DNA of 64,000 bases from Rhizobium sp. Root1334 (lineage in GTDB: Bacteria; Pseudomonadota; Alphaproteobacteria; Rhizobiales; Rhizobiaceae): the NCBI RefSeq assembly GCF_001426665.1, contig NZ_LMEY01000001.1, positions 378,054-442,053 of the forward strand, given 5' to 3'. The position numbers and the translations under genes are program-made. Of this stretch, positions 55,650-64,000 are shown piece by piece; position 1 is the first letter of the stretch, and each line of letters starts with the position of its first letter. The notes beneath the pieces were generated by a model. The model searched no databases. It had not been told where the DNA came from and worked only from the letters and a program-made list of their open reading frames with translations.

Positions 55650-55975
55650 AACGACACGCCTTTCGCATGTGGGGATGACACATTCTTCAGGAAGATCCGG
55701 TCTTCCTTGAGAATGAACCGCTCCTTCCGAGCGAATTGATAATTTTCGATGCCGAGCGGATCGGCGGTAAGCCGGGCGCGGTAGGCCTCGTAGGCTGCAA
55801 GGCTCTCGATATGATAGGCGGCATAGGCCGTGGTGGCCGAGCCCTCGTGAGGGGCAAAATAGCCGATCAGGTCGGCGCCGTTGCGGGGGATCACTTGCCC
55901 CCAATTACGCGCATAGGTGGCGAATTCCTCGCGCTTGAACGGATCGATTTCGTAGCGGATGAAACAGGTGATCAC
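55646..55975 (-). CDS. NIPSNAP-family protein
   Basis: 109 aa. MITCFIRYEIDPFKREEFATYARNWGQVIPRNGADLIGYFAPHEG and AAYHIESLAAYEAYRARLTADP match the bacterial NIPSNAP pattern (dimeric alpha-beta barrel, unknown activity). First of a two-gene operon with the ABM gene, divergent from an ArsR-type regulator across a palindrome. Confidence 0.83.
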   Translation of the reverse strand: MITCFIRYEIDPFKREEFATYARNWGQVIPRNGADLIGYFAPHEGSATTAYAAYHIESLAAYEAYRARLTADPLGIENYQFARKERFILKEDRIFLKNVSSPHAKGVSF

Positions 55976-56029
55976 GGGTCTCTCCTTCGTTGTGGATGAC
56001 CTCTTGTGCCAGTTTGCGGCCCTGAGATG

Positions 56030-56047
56030 CTTCGATCACGATCGAAG
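56030..56047. promoter_or_regulatory. Perfect palindrome between NIPSNAP operon and ArsR-type gene
   Basis: CTTCGATCACGATCGAAG: 8-bp arms around AC. Lies 55 bp upstream of the NIPSNAP start and 45 bp upstream of the regulator start. Likely operator for the divergent ArsR-family regulator. Confidence 0.6.
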
Positions 56048-56091
56048 TATGAAGCCTTGCCGGGGGCCGGTGGCGCGGTTAAAATCCGGGC

Positions 56092-56820
56092 ATGAAAGAA
56101 GGTCCAGATATTGCTCTCATCGGCTCGCTGATCGGTGACCCCGCCCGCGCCAACATGCTGACCGCCCTGACAGGCGGCAAAGCGCTGACGGCGACGGAGC
56201 TTGCGGGAACCGCGGGGATCACGCTGCAGACCGCCAGTTCGCACCTTTCGAAGCTCGAAGCCGGAGGCCTGATTGCTCAGCGAAAGCAGGGACGCCACCG
56301 CTATTTCACCCTCGCCGATGACGATGTCGGGCTGATGATCGAGGGACTGATGGGCTTTGCCGCCTATCGCGGTTTTACCCGCCATCGCACCGGCCCCAAG
56401 GACCCGGCGCTACGCAAGGCTCGCGTCTGCTATAACCATCTGGCGGGCGATTATGGCGTCCGCATGCTCGATAGCCTCATTGCAGAAGAGGTGGTTTCCG
56501 GCGCTGGCGACACGCTGCATCTGACGGCATCAGGCGCGGACAAGATGACGGCGCTCGGCATCGACCTTGCCGCCCTGACACGATCACGCCGTCCGGTCTG
56601 TCGCGCCTGCCTCGACTGGAGCGAGCGCCGTTCGCATCTCGCCGGTTCGCTGGGACAGGCGTTGCTGACGCTGTTTGTCGACAAGGGCTGGGCCAGGCGT
56701 GAGCCCGACAGCCGCGCCATCCGCTTTACCAGCACCGGCGAAAAAGAATTCGCAAAGCTCTTCCCCCCGCCCGCGCCGCCACCGGTCGCGCTTCGCCACG
56801 AGCACGCTATCCACGCGTGA
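56092..56820 (+). CDS. ArsR-family transcriptional regulator
   Basis: 242 aa, longer than a minimal ArsR protein. N-terminal winged HTH: IGSLIGDPARANMLTALTGGKALTATELAGTAGITLQTASSHLSKLEAGGLIAQRKQGRHRYFTLAD. The C-terminal half holds a repeat of a wHTH-like region plus VCRACLDWSERRSHLAGSLGQALLTLFVDKGW, a conserved Cys-x-x-Cys segment found in this longer subgroup. Divergent from the ABM/NIPSNAP pair, with a perfect palindrome between; it probably regulates that operon. Inducer unknown. Confidence 0.87.
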   Translation: MKEGPDIALIGSLIGDPARANMLTALTGGKALTATELAGTAGITLQTASSHLSKLEAGGLIAQRKQGRHRYFTLADDDVGLMIEGLMGFAAYRGFTRHRTGPKDPALRKARVCYNHLAGDYGVRMLDSLIAEEVVSGAGDTLHLTASGADKMTALGIDLAALTRSRRPVCRACLDWSERRSHLAGSLGQALLTLFVDKGWARREPDSRAIRFTSTGEKEFAKLFPPPAPPPVALRHEHAIHA

Positions 56821-56892
56821 AGCGAAAGAGCCATCGCAGGCATGGGATTTTGCTGGAAGGCTGCTATAGGTCGGACCCGATATTTCCCCTGA

Positions 56893-58116
56893 ATGCGGCC
56901 CATGACATCCCCAGCCAGTTTCCGCGAGCGCATCGTCCTCTATGCCTGCCTGACCTCACTGACCTCCATCAGCATCGATGCTCTATTGCCGGGGTTGCGT
57001 CAGATCGGGGCGGATGTCGGCGCTGCACCGCCGCTCTCCACCCAGCACGTCATATCGCTTTTCATCCTCGGCATGGCATTTGGCGAGCTGCTGCTGGGGC
57101 CACTGTCCGACGCGATGGGACGGAAGAAAGCGCTGGTTCTCGGCCTTTGCGTCTATGCGCTTGGAACGGTGATCGCCATGCTGGCCGGATCGCTCGAAAT
57201 GGTCGTGCTTGGCCGGATCATTCAGGGGATCGGCGTCTCCGGCCCGAAGATCGCAACCCGGGCAATGATCCGCGACCAGTTCGAGGGCGATGCCATGGCC
57301 CGTGTCATGTCGCTGATGTTCACGCTGTTCATTCTCGTACCGATGCTGGCGCCGGCCTTGGCACAGGGTATCATCACGGTGGGCGGCTGGCGCAGCGTCT
57401 TTGCGGTTTATCTCGGCGTGGCAGGCCTGCTCGGCCTCTGGCTGGTGATGCGGCAACCGGAAACCTTGCTTCCCGAAAGGCGCATTCCCTTTCGGCTGAG
57501 GTTTCTCGTGTTGAACGGATGGCGTATCCTGTCGAACCGGCGCGTGACGCTGCTGATCGTCGCGACCGGCCTCGTGTTCGGAGCACAGCTCGTCTATCTC
57601 AGCACTGCTGCCGACCTGTTTTTTGATGCCTATGGCATTGCAGACACGTTTCCGTTTTATTTTGCGGCTCTGGCTACGGGGATCGGACTGGCCTCATTCT
57701 TCAATGCCAAGCTCGTACAACGTTTTGGTTCTGACAACATGGCACGCTGCGGATTTGCCGGACTGGCAGCGGCGGGCCTGGCGATGCTGGCCGCATCCGG
57801 ATTGTGGGGCGGACGGCTGCCCCTGCCCGTCCTGATGGGGCTCGCCTTCTCGGCGTTCTTTGCGATCGGCGTGCTGTTCGGCAATCTCAACGCCATGGCC
57901 ATGCGTTCGCTTGGACAGGTTGCGGGCCTTGGTGCGTCCCTGATCGCCTCCGGATCAAGCCTCATCGCTACCTTGTTTGCCGTCACTCTGGGCGCGTTTT
58001 ATGATGGCACGGCGCTTTCGCTCTCGGCCGGCTTCCTCGTGGCGGGCGTCGGTGCGCTGGCGCTGGCCGAGCTTGCGGCGCGAGCTGATGCCTCACCCAT
58101 CGAGGCCATCCGATAG
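56893..58116 (+). CDS. Bcr/CflA-family drug efflux transporter (MFS)
   Basis: 407 aa; ATG 56893 or ATG 56902 could be the start. Twelve predicted membrane segments. The MFS motif A GELLLGPLSDAMGRKKALVLGL and the FILVPMLAPALAQGI and SIDALLPGL segments fit the Bcr/CflA branch of proton-driven multidrug exporters. Located 72 bp after the ArsR-type regulator and on the same strand, so possibly under its control. Confidence 0.87.
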   Translation: MRPMTSPASFRERIVLYACLTSLTSISIDALLPGLRQIGADVGAAPPLSTQHVISLFILGMAFGELLLGPLSDAMGRKKALVLGLCVYALGTVIAMLAGSLEMVVLGRIIQGIGVSGPKIATRAMIRDQFEGDAMARVMSLMFTLFILVPMLAPALAQGIITVGGWRSVFAVYLGVAGLLGLWLVMRQPETLLPERRIPFRLRFLVLNGWRILSNRRVTLLIVATGLVFGAQLVYLSTAADLFFDAYGIADTFPFYFAALATGIGLASFFNAKLVQRFGSDNMARCGFAGLAAAGLAMLAASGLWGGRLPLPVLMGLAFSAFFAIGVLFGNLNAMAMRSLGQVAGLGASLIASGSSLIATLFAVTLGAFYDGTALSLSAGFLVAGVGALALAELAARADASPIEAIR

Positions 58117-58189
58117 ACGCAGCCCACAAACACCCGCGGCGCTCACGTCGCGTTTCCGTTGCTCATGCAAGAGTTCATTACCGTTCGCC

Positions 58190-58642
58190 TCACACAGAGC
58201 CATGTGGTGGCTGGCTATCCGGCGCCACCACCAGCACACCGTCGAAGCCTGCACTGGCAATACCGGTGCAGAGCGGCGACCATTCGCAGCGGGCGCAGCC
58301 CTCCCGGATGGAACCCGTGCTGAAAGCATCACGCATCCGCTGCAGGAAATCTGCACTGGGACAGAGCGAGGCGCCCGGCGCGGCAGGGTGCTTGAGCAAG
58401 GCCTCGACCGCATCGCTCGCCTTCCGGTCACGATCGGTCACACTTCTGTCAAGACAGTGCATGCCCGGCTCGCCCAGCATCGGCGCACAGACATCGTCCG
58501 GCCCTTCGACCACGAGAATATCCTCGCCCGCTGAAAGGCGGGCGGCGATGCGGATGTAATTTTCGGTGAAAGCAGCCGTATAGCCCTTGCCGACGAAGGT
58601 CAGCATGCAGAGGAGATGATGTGGGCGCAGGCGAACGGTCAT
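58190..58642 (-). CDS. DUF1284 protein
   Basis: 150 aa. VRLRPHHLLCMLTFVGKGYTAAFTENYIRIAARL at the N-terminus is the DUF1284 signature; conserved cysteines (CAPML, HCLDRS, SLCPSADF, CARCEWSPLC) suggest a metal or Fe-S site. The family is uncharacterised. Convergent with the Bcr/CflA gene. Confidence 0.83.
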   Translation of the reverse strand: MTVRLRPHHLLCMLTFVGKGYTAAFTENYIRIAARLSAGEDILVVEGPDDVCAPMLGEPGMHCLDRSVTDRDRKASDAVEALLKHPAAPGASLCPSADFLQRMRDAFSTGSIREGCARCEWSPLCTGIASAGFDGVLVVAPDSQPPHGSV

Positions 58643-58782
58643 GGGGGCCTTGCTGGATCAAAATCAGATTTTACCCGGCAATGCGGCGAGCGGCAACCGA
58701 TGGCCAGCAGCCTTCCTGTCCCGCGCTCCGCTGCGCCCCTGTGAACAGAGAAGCAGCGGATGCTCCCGATGGCCAAATGTCG

Positions 58783-59658
58783 TCAGGCGGCGATGCCGGC
58801 AACCTTGTCCAATTCGCTGACAGTCTCATCCGGCAGCACCAGTTCCGCTGCGGCAAGGTTTTCACGAAGATGGCCGAGGGACGAAGTCCCGGGGATGAGC
58901 AGGATGTTCGGCGCGCGGCGCAACAGCCAGGCCAGTGCCACCTGCATCGGGGTGGCGTTCAGGCGGGTTGCAACGTCCGACAGCGTCGATGACTGCAGCG
59001 GGCTGAAACCGCCGAGCGGGAAGAACGGGACGTAGGCGATACCATCGCGGGCAAGATCATCGATCAGGGCATCATCGTCCCGGTGGGCCAGATTATACTG
59101 GTTCTGGACACAAACGATCTCGGCGATGCCACGCCCTTCAGCGATCTGCGCGGCGGTTACGTTGCTGAGCCCGATGTGACGGATCAAGCCCTGCCGTTGG
59201 AGATCCGCCAGCACTGTCAATGGAGCTTCCAACGACCCTTCCGCCGGACCATAAACGCTGAACATCAGGCGAAGATTGACGATCTCGATGACATCCAGGC
59301 CCAGATTGCGAAGATTGTCGTGTACTGCCTTTGTTAGTTCCTCACGCGAGAAAGCCGGGATCCACGACTTGTCCTCGCCGCGCCGGGCGCCGACCTTGGT
59401 GACGATGACCAGATCGTCGCGATACGGATGCAGCGCTTCGCGGATGAGCTTGTTGGTGACATGCGGGCCATAGAAATCGCTGGTATCGATATGATCGACC
59501 CCGCTTTCGACAGCCGCGCGCAGCACGGCGAGCGCCGCATCGTGATCCTTCGGCGGACCGAAAACACCCGGGCCTGCGAGCTGCATGGCACCGTAGCCGA
59601 GCCGTTTGACGCCGCGGTTACCAAGAGTGAATGTACCCGACTGATCGATAATTGACAT
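58783..59658 (-). CDS. Aldo/keto reductase
   Basis: 291 aa from ATG 59658 (MSIIDQSGTFTLG); a much longer upstream frame is an antisense shadow of the LysR gene. AKR fold: GYGAMQLAGPG, catalytic Asp-Tyr-Lys-His set with HIDTSDFYGPH, VIVTKVGARR and the C-terminal NADPH-binding LLIPGTSSLGHLRENLAAAE. Likely NADPH-dependent carbonyl reduction. Divergent from a LysR regulator, 96 bp apart, a common regulator-target layout. Confidence 0.9.
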   Translation of the reverse strand: MSIIDQSGTFTLGNRGVKRLGYGAMQLAGPGVFGPPKDHDAALAVLRAAVESGVDHIDTSDFYGPHVTNKLIREALHPYRDDLVIVTKVGARRGEDKSWIPAFSREELTKAVHDNLRNLGLDVIEIVNLRLMFSVYGPAEGSLEAPLTVLADLQRQGLIRHIGLSNVTAAQIAEGRGIAEIVCVQNQYNLAHRDDDALIDDLARDGIAYVPFFPLGGFSPLQSSTLSDVATRLNATPMQVALAWLLRRAPNILLIPGTSSLGHLRENLAAAELVLPDETVSELDKVAGIAA

Positions 59659-59728
59659 GATCTCATTCCTTTCAAGAGCCGATACCAAGATAGGCGTTGT
59701 CGGCATGCATGAAAACGGGCCATAATCT

Positions 59729-59741
59729 GCACAGCATGTGC
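59729..59741. promoter_or_regulatory. Inverted repeat in the AKR/LysR divergent promoter
   Basis: GCACA-GCA-TGTGC between the aldo/keto reductase and LysR genes, 14 bp before the LysR start; a possible LysR binding element. Confidence 0.35.
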
Positions 59742-59754
59742 GGAATGGCGAACA

Positions 59755-60678
59755 ATGAAGACTGATCTGGGCGATCTGAATGCGTTTGTCGCGGTGGCGC
59801 GTGCCGGTGGTTTTCGCGAGGGTGCGCGAACCAGTGGCAGCAGCGCCTCCTTTCTCAGCGAAGCGGTGCGCCGCCTGGAAGCCCAACTGGGCGTCAGGCT
59901 GCTGAACCGGACGACACGAAGCGTGGTTCCGACCGAAGCCGGCAAGGGCTTGCTGGAACGGCTGGGGCCAGCATTGACCGAAGTGGAAGCAGCACTTGAC
60001 GTGGTCAACGGCTTTCGCGACCGGCCAGCTGGCACCCTTCGCCTCAACGTTCCAGTCAGCGCGGCGCGGCTGGTGCTGCCGGAGATCATACCGCCGTTCC
60101 TGGCTGCCTATCCGGATATAAGACTGGAGATTGTCACCGACGACAGCTTTGTCGATGTGCTTGCGGCAGGCTGCGACGCCGGCATCCGCTATGACGAACG
60201 GCTGGAGCAGGACATGATCGCTGTGCCGATCGGCCCGCGTGTCCAGCGCTTTGCCACCGCGGCGTCCCCCGCCTATCTCGACCGCCGGGGCCGGCCCCTT
60301 CATCCGCGTGAACTGCTTGGTCATGCCTGCCTGCTCGGCCGCTTTGCAAGCGGCAGGACGACGGCACCTTGGGAGTTCGAGCATGATGGCGAGGTGGTGC
60401 GGGTTGATCCCGTGGGGCCGCTGATCGTCAGCGTCGGCGGATCGATCGATCTCGCCGTCGATGCCGCGATTGCTGGAACAGGGATCATTTCGCTGTTTGA
60501 GGACTGGCTGCGGCCGCATCTGGACACCGGCGCACTGGAGCCCGTTCTTGAACCCTGGTGGCAGTCCTTCCCAGGGCCGTTCCTCTACTATCCAGGACGG
60601 CGGCTGGTACCCGCCCCGCTCCGGGCTTTCATCGACTTCGTCAAGGCACCCGCCGCCAGACCCGGCCCTTGCCTGTAA
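59755..60678 (+). CDS. LysR-family transcriptional regulator
   Basis: 307 aa. N-terminal HTH (LNAFVAVARAGGFREGARTSGSSASFLSEAVRRLEAQLGVRLLNRTTRSVVPTEAG) is standard LysR; the rest is the effector-binding domain (DRPAGTLRLNVPVSAARLVLPEIIPPFLAAYPDIRLEIV), a type frequently paired with oxidoreductases. Probably controls the divergent aldo/keto reductase. Confidence 0.92.
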   Translation: MKTDLGDLNAFVAVARAGGFREGARTSGSSASFLSEAVRRLEAQLGVRLLNRTTRSVVPTEAGKGLLERLGPALTEVEAALDVVNGFRDRPAGTLRLNVPVSAARLVLPEIIPPFLAAYPDIRLEIVTDDSFVDVLAAGCDAGIRYDERLEQDMIAVPIGPRVQRFATAASPAYLDRRGRPLHPRELLGHACLLGRFASGRTTAPWEFEHDGEVVRVDPVGPLIVSVGGSIDLAVDAAIAGTGIISLFEDWLRPHLDTGALEPVLEPWWQSFPGPFLYYPGRRLVPAPLRAFIDFVKAPAARPGPCL

Positions 60679-60812
60679 AAAGCAGGTCCTTCATTGAAGC
60701 GCGTAATTCAACCAGTCCGCTTCGCGTGCATGGCAGGTTTCCGCTTGCCGCGGTTGAGCTTTCAGGCGGCATCGTGTACACGGCCAGCATCTCCCCGAAG
60801 GACACTCCCGAC

Positions 60813-61508
60813 ATGACCAGCATTGATCTCATCATCTTCGACTGCGACGGCGTTCTCGTCGATTCCGAAATCATCGCCAGCGAAGTCGAAGCAGAACTTC
60901 TGACGGAATCCGGTTATCCGATCAGCACCGAGGAAATGGCCGAGCGCTTTGCCGGCATGACCTGGCACAACACGCTGCTTGCCATCGAGAAGGAAGCCGA
61001 TATCCCGTTTTCGGCCTCGATGCTGACCAAGGTCGAAGCCATCCTCGACAAGCGCCTGGCCGAAGACCTCAACATTATCGACGGCGTCAAGCCGATGCTG
61101 GCGCAGCTGACGCTGCCACATTGCATCTGCTCGAACTCGACATCGGCGCGGCTCGCCTCGATGCTGGCCAAGGTCGGCATCAAGGATCATTTCGGCAAGC
61201 ACATCTATTCGGCCCGCGATCTCGGCGAAGACAAGGTCAAGCCGAAGCCGGACATCTTCCTGCATGGCGCAAGACAGTTCGGCGTCCATCCGTCGCGCGT
61301 TCTGGTGATCGAGGATTCCGTCCACGGCATCCATGGCGCAATTGCCGCCGGCATGCGCGTCGTCGGCTTCACCGGTGCATCGCACAGCTATCCCTCGCAT
61401 GCCGACAAGCTGACTGAAGCCGGCGCCGAAACCGTGATTTCACGCATGAGCGCGCTTCCGGGCGTCATTGCGGCGCTGTCGCAATGGTCGGAAACGCTGA
61501 CGGCTTGA
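60813..61508 (+). CDS. HAD-superfamily hydrolase (phosphoglycolate phosphatase-like)
   Basis: 231 aa from ATG 60813 (MTSIDLIIFDCDGVLVDSE); upstream in-frame starts lie inside the LysR gene. HAD motif I FDCDGVLVDSE, motif II ICSNSTSARL, motif III Lys in KVKPKPDIFLHGARQFG and motif IV VLVIEDSVHGIHGAIAAG. The GVLVDSE variant is typical of sugar-phosphate/phosphoglycolate phosphatases with a helical cap. A strong terminator follows. Confidence 0.9.
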   Translation: MTSIDLIIFDCDGVLVDSEIIASEVEAELLTESGYPISTEEMAERFAGMTWHNTLLAIEKEADIPFSASMLTKVEAILDKRLAEDLNIIDGVKPMLAQLTLPHCICSNSTSARLASMLAKVGIKDHFGKHIYSARDLGEDKVKPKPDIFLHGARQFGVHPSRVLVIEDSVHGIHGAIAAGMRVVGFTGASHSYPSHADKLTEAGAETVISRMSALPGVIAALSQWSETLTA

Positions 61509-61521
61509 TCAAAACCTGAAC

Positions 61522-61559
61522 AAAAAAGCCGGCGCGATTTTCTCGCGCCGGCTTTTTTT
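61522..61559. terminator. Bidirectional terminator
   Basis: AAAAAAGCCGGCGCGA / TCGCGCCGGCTTTTTT, perfect 16-bp stem with a 5-nt loop and T/A runs on both sides; serves the HAD gene and the convergent lipoprotein gene. Confidence 0.95.
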
Positions 61560-61578
61560 GTTTCGAAGCAGAAACTGC

Positions 61579-62136
61579 TTACTTCTTCTTTTTCTTGCCC
61601 GCGGCCGGACCTTCGTCGAAGCCGACATAGATCTTGGCGAAATCGCCGGCGCCGCCGGGCAGCGCGATGTTGGTCTTGGTGAAGATGAACTGGGCGGAGC
61701 CGGTACCGGCCGGGACTTCGACCGGGTATTGCGTCAGTTCCGAATAGAGCGTGTTCTTGCCGTCGGTCGCAGCGACCCGGATCGGCAGGTTTACCGTACC
61801 GGCGCCACCGGCTGGGCCTGAAACGACGCGGCCCTGGACGACAACGGTCATCACCAGCTGGCTCTCGTTCTGGACGCACTGGCGGGTCGTATCGGCCAAC
61901 GACGCCTGATAAACGATCTTGGTCGGATCATCCTTGGCGCCCTTGGCATAGGTACGGTAGTTGGCAGTGCCATCAAGCAGGTAGACCTGCGGGCAAGAGC
62001 CCTGGATGACGGCGGGCGTCGGCGCCGCAGCGCTGCCACCGGCGTCGATGGCACCGCCGGTATCCGTTTTGTTGCAGCCTGCGATGACCACGAGAAGTGA
62101 AATTCCGAGAAGACGGATGGAAACTTTACCAAACAC
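61579..62136 (-). CDS. Lipoprotein, 185 aa
   Basis: 185 aa. Lipoprotein signal MFGKVSIRLLGISLLVVIAGC with lipobox Cys21. The mature part has an Ala/Gly-rich linker, two Cys (GSCPQVYLL, RQCVQNES) and beta-strand-rich stretches (QLVMTVVVQGRVVSGPAG, VEVPAGTGSAQFIFTKTN), ending in a run of Lys (AAGKKKKK). It resembles conserved rhizobial envelope lipoproteins; function unknown. Confidence 0.72.
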   Translation of the reverse strand: MFGKVSIRLLGISLLVVIAGCNKTDTGGAIDAGGSAAAPTPAVIQGSCPQVYLLDGTANYRTYAKGAKDDPTKIVYQASLADTTRQCVQNESQLVMTVVVQGRVVSGPAGGAGTVNLPIRVAATDGKNTLYSELTQYPVEVPAGTGSAQFIFTKTNIALPGGAGDFAKIYVGFDEGPAAGKKKKK

Positions 62137-62469
62137 CTGACTTGACCCCCTGCCTTGCGCAAATTGATGCCGCAGGCGTGACTGACCGTAAAATAAGGTA
62201 TTTTTCGGTTTTCAGCCCTGCAACTTGAGCCTTTCAAGACCCTTGGCGATGGTCTATAGCAGCGACGCATTGAAAAATCGAATGGAGTCTGACGCCGGAA
62301 CGCCAATTTTTCAGGACGCACTGAATTGGCCGGCTACAGGTAAAATACCGATATTTCCGTCAGCTTTGCCAAGGGTTGACGCAAAAAGGACCGTGGTTCC
62401 CACCCCGTTCCATTAGGGTGCCGTTCAATTCCCGCCGCAACGTCTGCGGCAGCAAACAGACGACGAAGG
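62137..62469. promoter_or_regulatory. Divergent promoter region of the lipoprotein gene and thrC
   Basis: 333 bp without a supportable gene; nothing distinctive such as a leader peptide or riboswitch fold was recognised upstream of thrC. Confidence 0.3.
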
Positions 62470-63876
62470 ATGGTCACGGTGAAGTATATCTCGACGCGGG
62501 GCGAAGCCCGTTCGCTGGGTTTTTGCGATGCGCTCCTGGCAGGCCTTGGCCGCGACGGCGGCCTGTATGTTCCTGCCGAATGGCCGAGCTTCACCAAAAA
62601 GGAAATCCGCGCCATGCGCGGCAAATCCTATCAGGACATCGCCTTCACGGTCCTGAAGCCCTTTATCGACGGTGAAATTCCGGACGACAAGTTCCGTTCG
62701 ATGATCGATGAGGCCTATGCGACGTTCCGCCATCCGGCGATCGCTCCCCTCGTCCAGACCGGTCCGAACGCCTTCATCATGGAGCTGTTCCATGGCTCGA
62801 CGCTCGCTTTCAAGGACGTGGCGATGCAGCTGCTCGGGCGGCTGATGGACTACGTGCTGACCGAACGCAACGAGCGCGCCACCATTGTCGGCGCCACCTC
62901 GGGCGATACCGGTGGCGCAGCGATCGATGCCTTTGCCGGGCGCGACCGCACCGACATCTTCATCCTCTTCCCGCATGGCAAGGTCTCGCCAGTGCAGCAG
63001 CGCCAGATGACCACCTCGACCGCAGGCAACGTCCATGCGCTGGCGATCAACGGCAATTTCGACGATTGCCAGAGCCTCGTCAAAGAGATGTTCAACGACG
63101 TTGCCTTCCGCGACGGCGTGGCTTTGTCCGGCGTCAACTCGATCAACTGGGCCCGCATCATGGCTCAGATCGTCTATTATTTCACCACGGCACTGGCGCT
63201 CGGCGGCCCCGACCGAATGGTTTCGTTCACGGTTCCGACCGGCAATTTCGGCGATATCTTCGCCGGTTACGTCGCCCGCCAGATGGGCCTGCCCATCGAC
63301 AAGCTGGTGGTTGCAACCAACGAGAACGACATTCTCGCTCGCACGCTTGATACCGGCCGTTACGAGATGCGCGACGTCAAGGCGACCACCTCGCCGTCCA
63401 TGGACATTCAGATTTCGTCCAATTTCGAACGGCTGCTGTTCGAAGCCTATGGCCGCGACGCCTCCAAGGTGCGGGGTGCCATGGCCAACCTGAAGCAATC
63501 CGGCTCCTTCGAGATCGAAGAAGACGCGCTGAAATCGATCCGCAAGGTGTTCCGGGCCGGGCGGGCGTCGGAAAAGGATGTGGCGAAAACCATCGCCAAG
63601 ACGCTGGACGCGACCGGCTATCTGCTCGACCCGCACACGGCGATCGGCGTTTTCGTTGCCAACAAGCATGAAACATCGAGCGTGCCGATGGTGACACTGG
63701 CCACCGCGCACCCGGCAAAATTCCCCGCCGCAGTAAAATCGGCCAGTGGTATTGACCCGGCGCTTCCAACGTGGCTTGCTAATCTGATGGTCAGGGAGGA
63801 GCGTTTCGACGTTCTCGACGCCGAGCTAAAAGCTGTTGAAACCTTTATCAACGAGCGGGCCCGCATCCGGAAATAA
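62470..63876 (+). CDS. thrC: Threonine synthase
   Basis: 468 aa from ATG 62470 (MVTVKYISTRGEARSLGF); GTG 62479 is an alternative start. PLP-dependent conversion of O-phosphohomoserine to threonine. PLP lysine in LFHGSTLAFKDVAMQLLGRL, ATSGDTGGAAI phosphate loop and PTGNFGDIFAGYVARQMGLP are characteristic of the longer class II threonine synthases. Followed after 16 bp by an M16 peptidase gene, the order known from other rhizobia. Confidence 0.96.
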   Translation: MVTVKYISTRGEARSLGFCDALLAGLGRDGGLYVPAEWPSFTKKEIRAMRGKSYQDIAFTVLKPFIDGEIPDDKFRSMIDEAYATFRHPAIAPLVQTGPNAFIMELFHGSTLAFKDVAMQLLGRLMDYVLTERNERATIVGATSGDTGGAAIDAFAGRDRTDIFILFPHGKVSPVQQRQMTTSTAGNVHALAINGNFDDCQSLVKEMFNDVAFRDGVALSGVNSINWARIMAQIVYYFTTALALGGPDRMVSFTVPTGNFGDIFAGYVARQMGLPIDKLVVATNENDILARTLDTGRYEMRDVKATTSPSMDIQISSNFERLLFEAYGRDASKVRGAMANLKQSGSFEIEEDALKSIRKVFRAGRASEKDVAKTIAKTLDATGYLLDPHTAIGVFVANKHETSSVPMVTLATAHPAKFPAAVKSASGIDPALPTWLANLMVREERFDVLDAELKAVETFINERARIRK

Positions 63877-63892
63877 GGACGCAGAAAGACGT

Positions 63893-64000
63893 ATGATGAA
63901 AGTTGAGTGCACCCGGCTCCAATCCGGGTTGACGGTCGTCACCGAGAACATGCCGCATCTTGAAAGCGTCGCACTCGGGGTCTGGATCAAATCCGGTTCA
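63893..64000 (+). CDS. M16-family (mitochondrial processing peptidase-like) zinc protease, N-terminal part
   Basis: Partial gene running off the right edge; 36 residues visible from ATG 63893 (ATG 63896 also possible). VECTRLQSGLTVVTENMPHLESVALGVWIKSGS is the standard start of M16 peptidases, just before the HxxEH zinc site, which would lie outside the window. Probably in one operon with thrC. Confidence 0.85.
   Translation, partial: MMKVECTRLQSGLTVVTENMPHLESVALGVWIKSGS

Noticed and set aside
55650..55904. N-terminal extension of the ABM gene
   Set aside because: It runs through the NIPSNAP gene in another frame and lacks domain sequence; a TTG start coupled to the NIPSNAP stop fits better.
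59659..60519. N-terminal extension of the aldo/keto reductase frame across the LysR gene
   Set aside because: The AKR fold begins at ATG 59658; the extension is antisense to a clear LysR gene.

Overview
This window looks like chromosomal DNA from a Rhizobiaceae alphaproteobacterium (Rhizobium/Agrobacterium/Ensifer type). The reasons are the betICB-A choline cluster, a CcrM-type GANTC methylase very close to the Sinorhizobium/Agrobacterium protein as I remember it, a thrC gene followed by an M16 processing-peptidase gene, a DUF1344 protein, and rhizobial-type interspersed repeats. Coding density is high, base composition is GC-rich, and many genes overlap by 1-4 nt (ATGA, GTGA, TTGA, TGATG).

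Layout. 1-3333: DUF1344 tail, an EAL-CBS-GGDEF c-di-GMP protein, HdeD-like and EamA-like membrane proteins. 3432-9210: choline sulfate/choline to glycine betaine cluster betI-betC-betB-[antisense orf]-betA behind a perfect palindromic operator candidate. 9560-12358: chemoreceptor and transglutaminase-like protein. 12722-16013: sulfate assimilation cysH-cysD-cysN (APS-reductase type, CysN without fused APS kinase). 16138-17210: small membrane/hypothetical proteins. 17492-28142: a 10.6 kb island in the 3' end of tRNA-Pro(CGG). 28551-37278: mixed housekeeping and accessory genes (lipoproteins, YegP-like, tRNA-Gln, cupin, metallo-hydrolase, DCC protein, saccharopine-dehydrogenase-like protein, LysR, DUF1499, alpha/beta hydrolase). 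37332-43813: ppdK, a PAS-GGDEF cyclase and a caspase/C-type-lectin protein. 43819-50814: smc, DsbA-like lipoprotein, DciA-like DUF721 protein, mutY and a HAD phosphatase. 50811-55217: SnoaL-like protein, RTX protein, small zinc-ribbon protein, ccrM and an MntA/HepT-type toxin-antitoxin pair. 55290-64000: ABM/NIPSNAP pair with divergent ArsR regulator, Bcr/CflA exporter, DUF1284, aldo/keto reductase with divergent LysR, HAD phosphatase, lipoprotein, thrC and the start of an M16 peptidase.

The most interesting region is the island. It is bounded by an exact 50-bp direct repeat (17492-17541 and 28093-28142). The right copy is part of an intact CCA-encoding tRNA-Pro, and the left copy is the truncated 3' half. 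Next to the tRNA lies a tyrosine recombinase that seems to have lost its N-terminal region. A 20-bp near-identical repeat sits 72-80 bp inside each end and could be integrase arm-type sites. The cargo combines a PtuA/PtuB (Septu-like) ATPase-HNH pair, two tandem Ku genes without LigD but followed by two unknown small genes, an RTX secretion-type protein, a secreted protein, and a compact phage lysis cassette (GH19-type endolysin with C-terminal membrane segments, overlapping Rz/Rz1-like spanins, DUF1515 protein). No capsid, tail, terminase or replication genes are visible. It therefore resembles a defence/repair satellite or a remnant of a prophage rather than a complete phage.

I saw no rRNA genes, CRISPR arrays or insertion sequences with transposases. 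Two tRNA genes are present. Many strong factor-independent terminator hairpins separate the operons.
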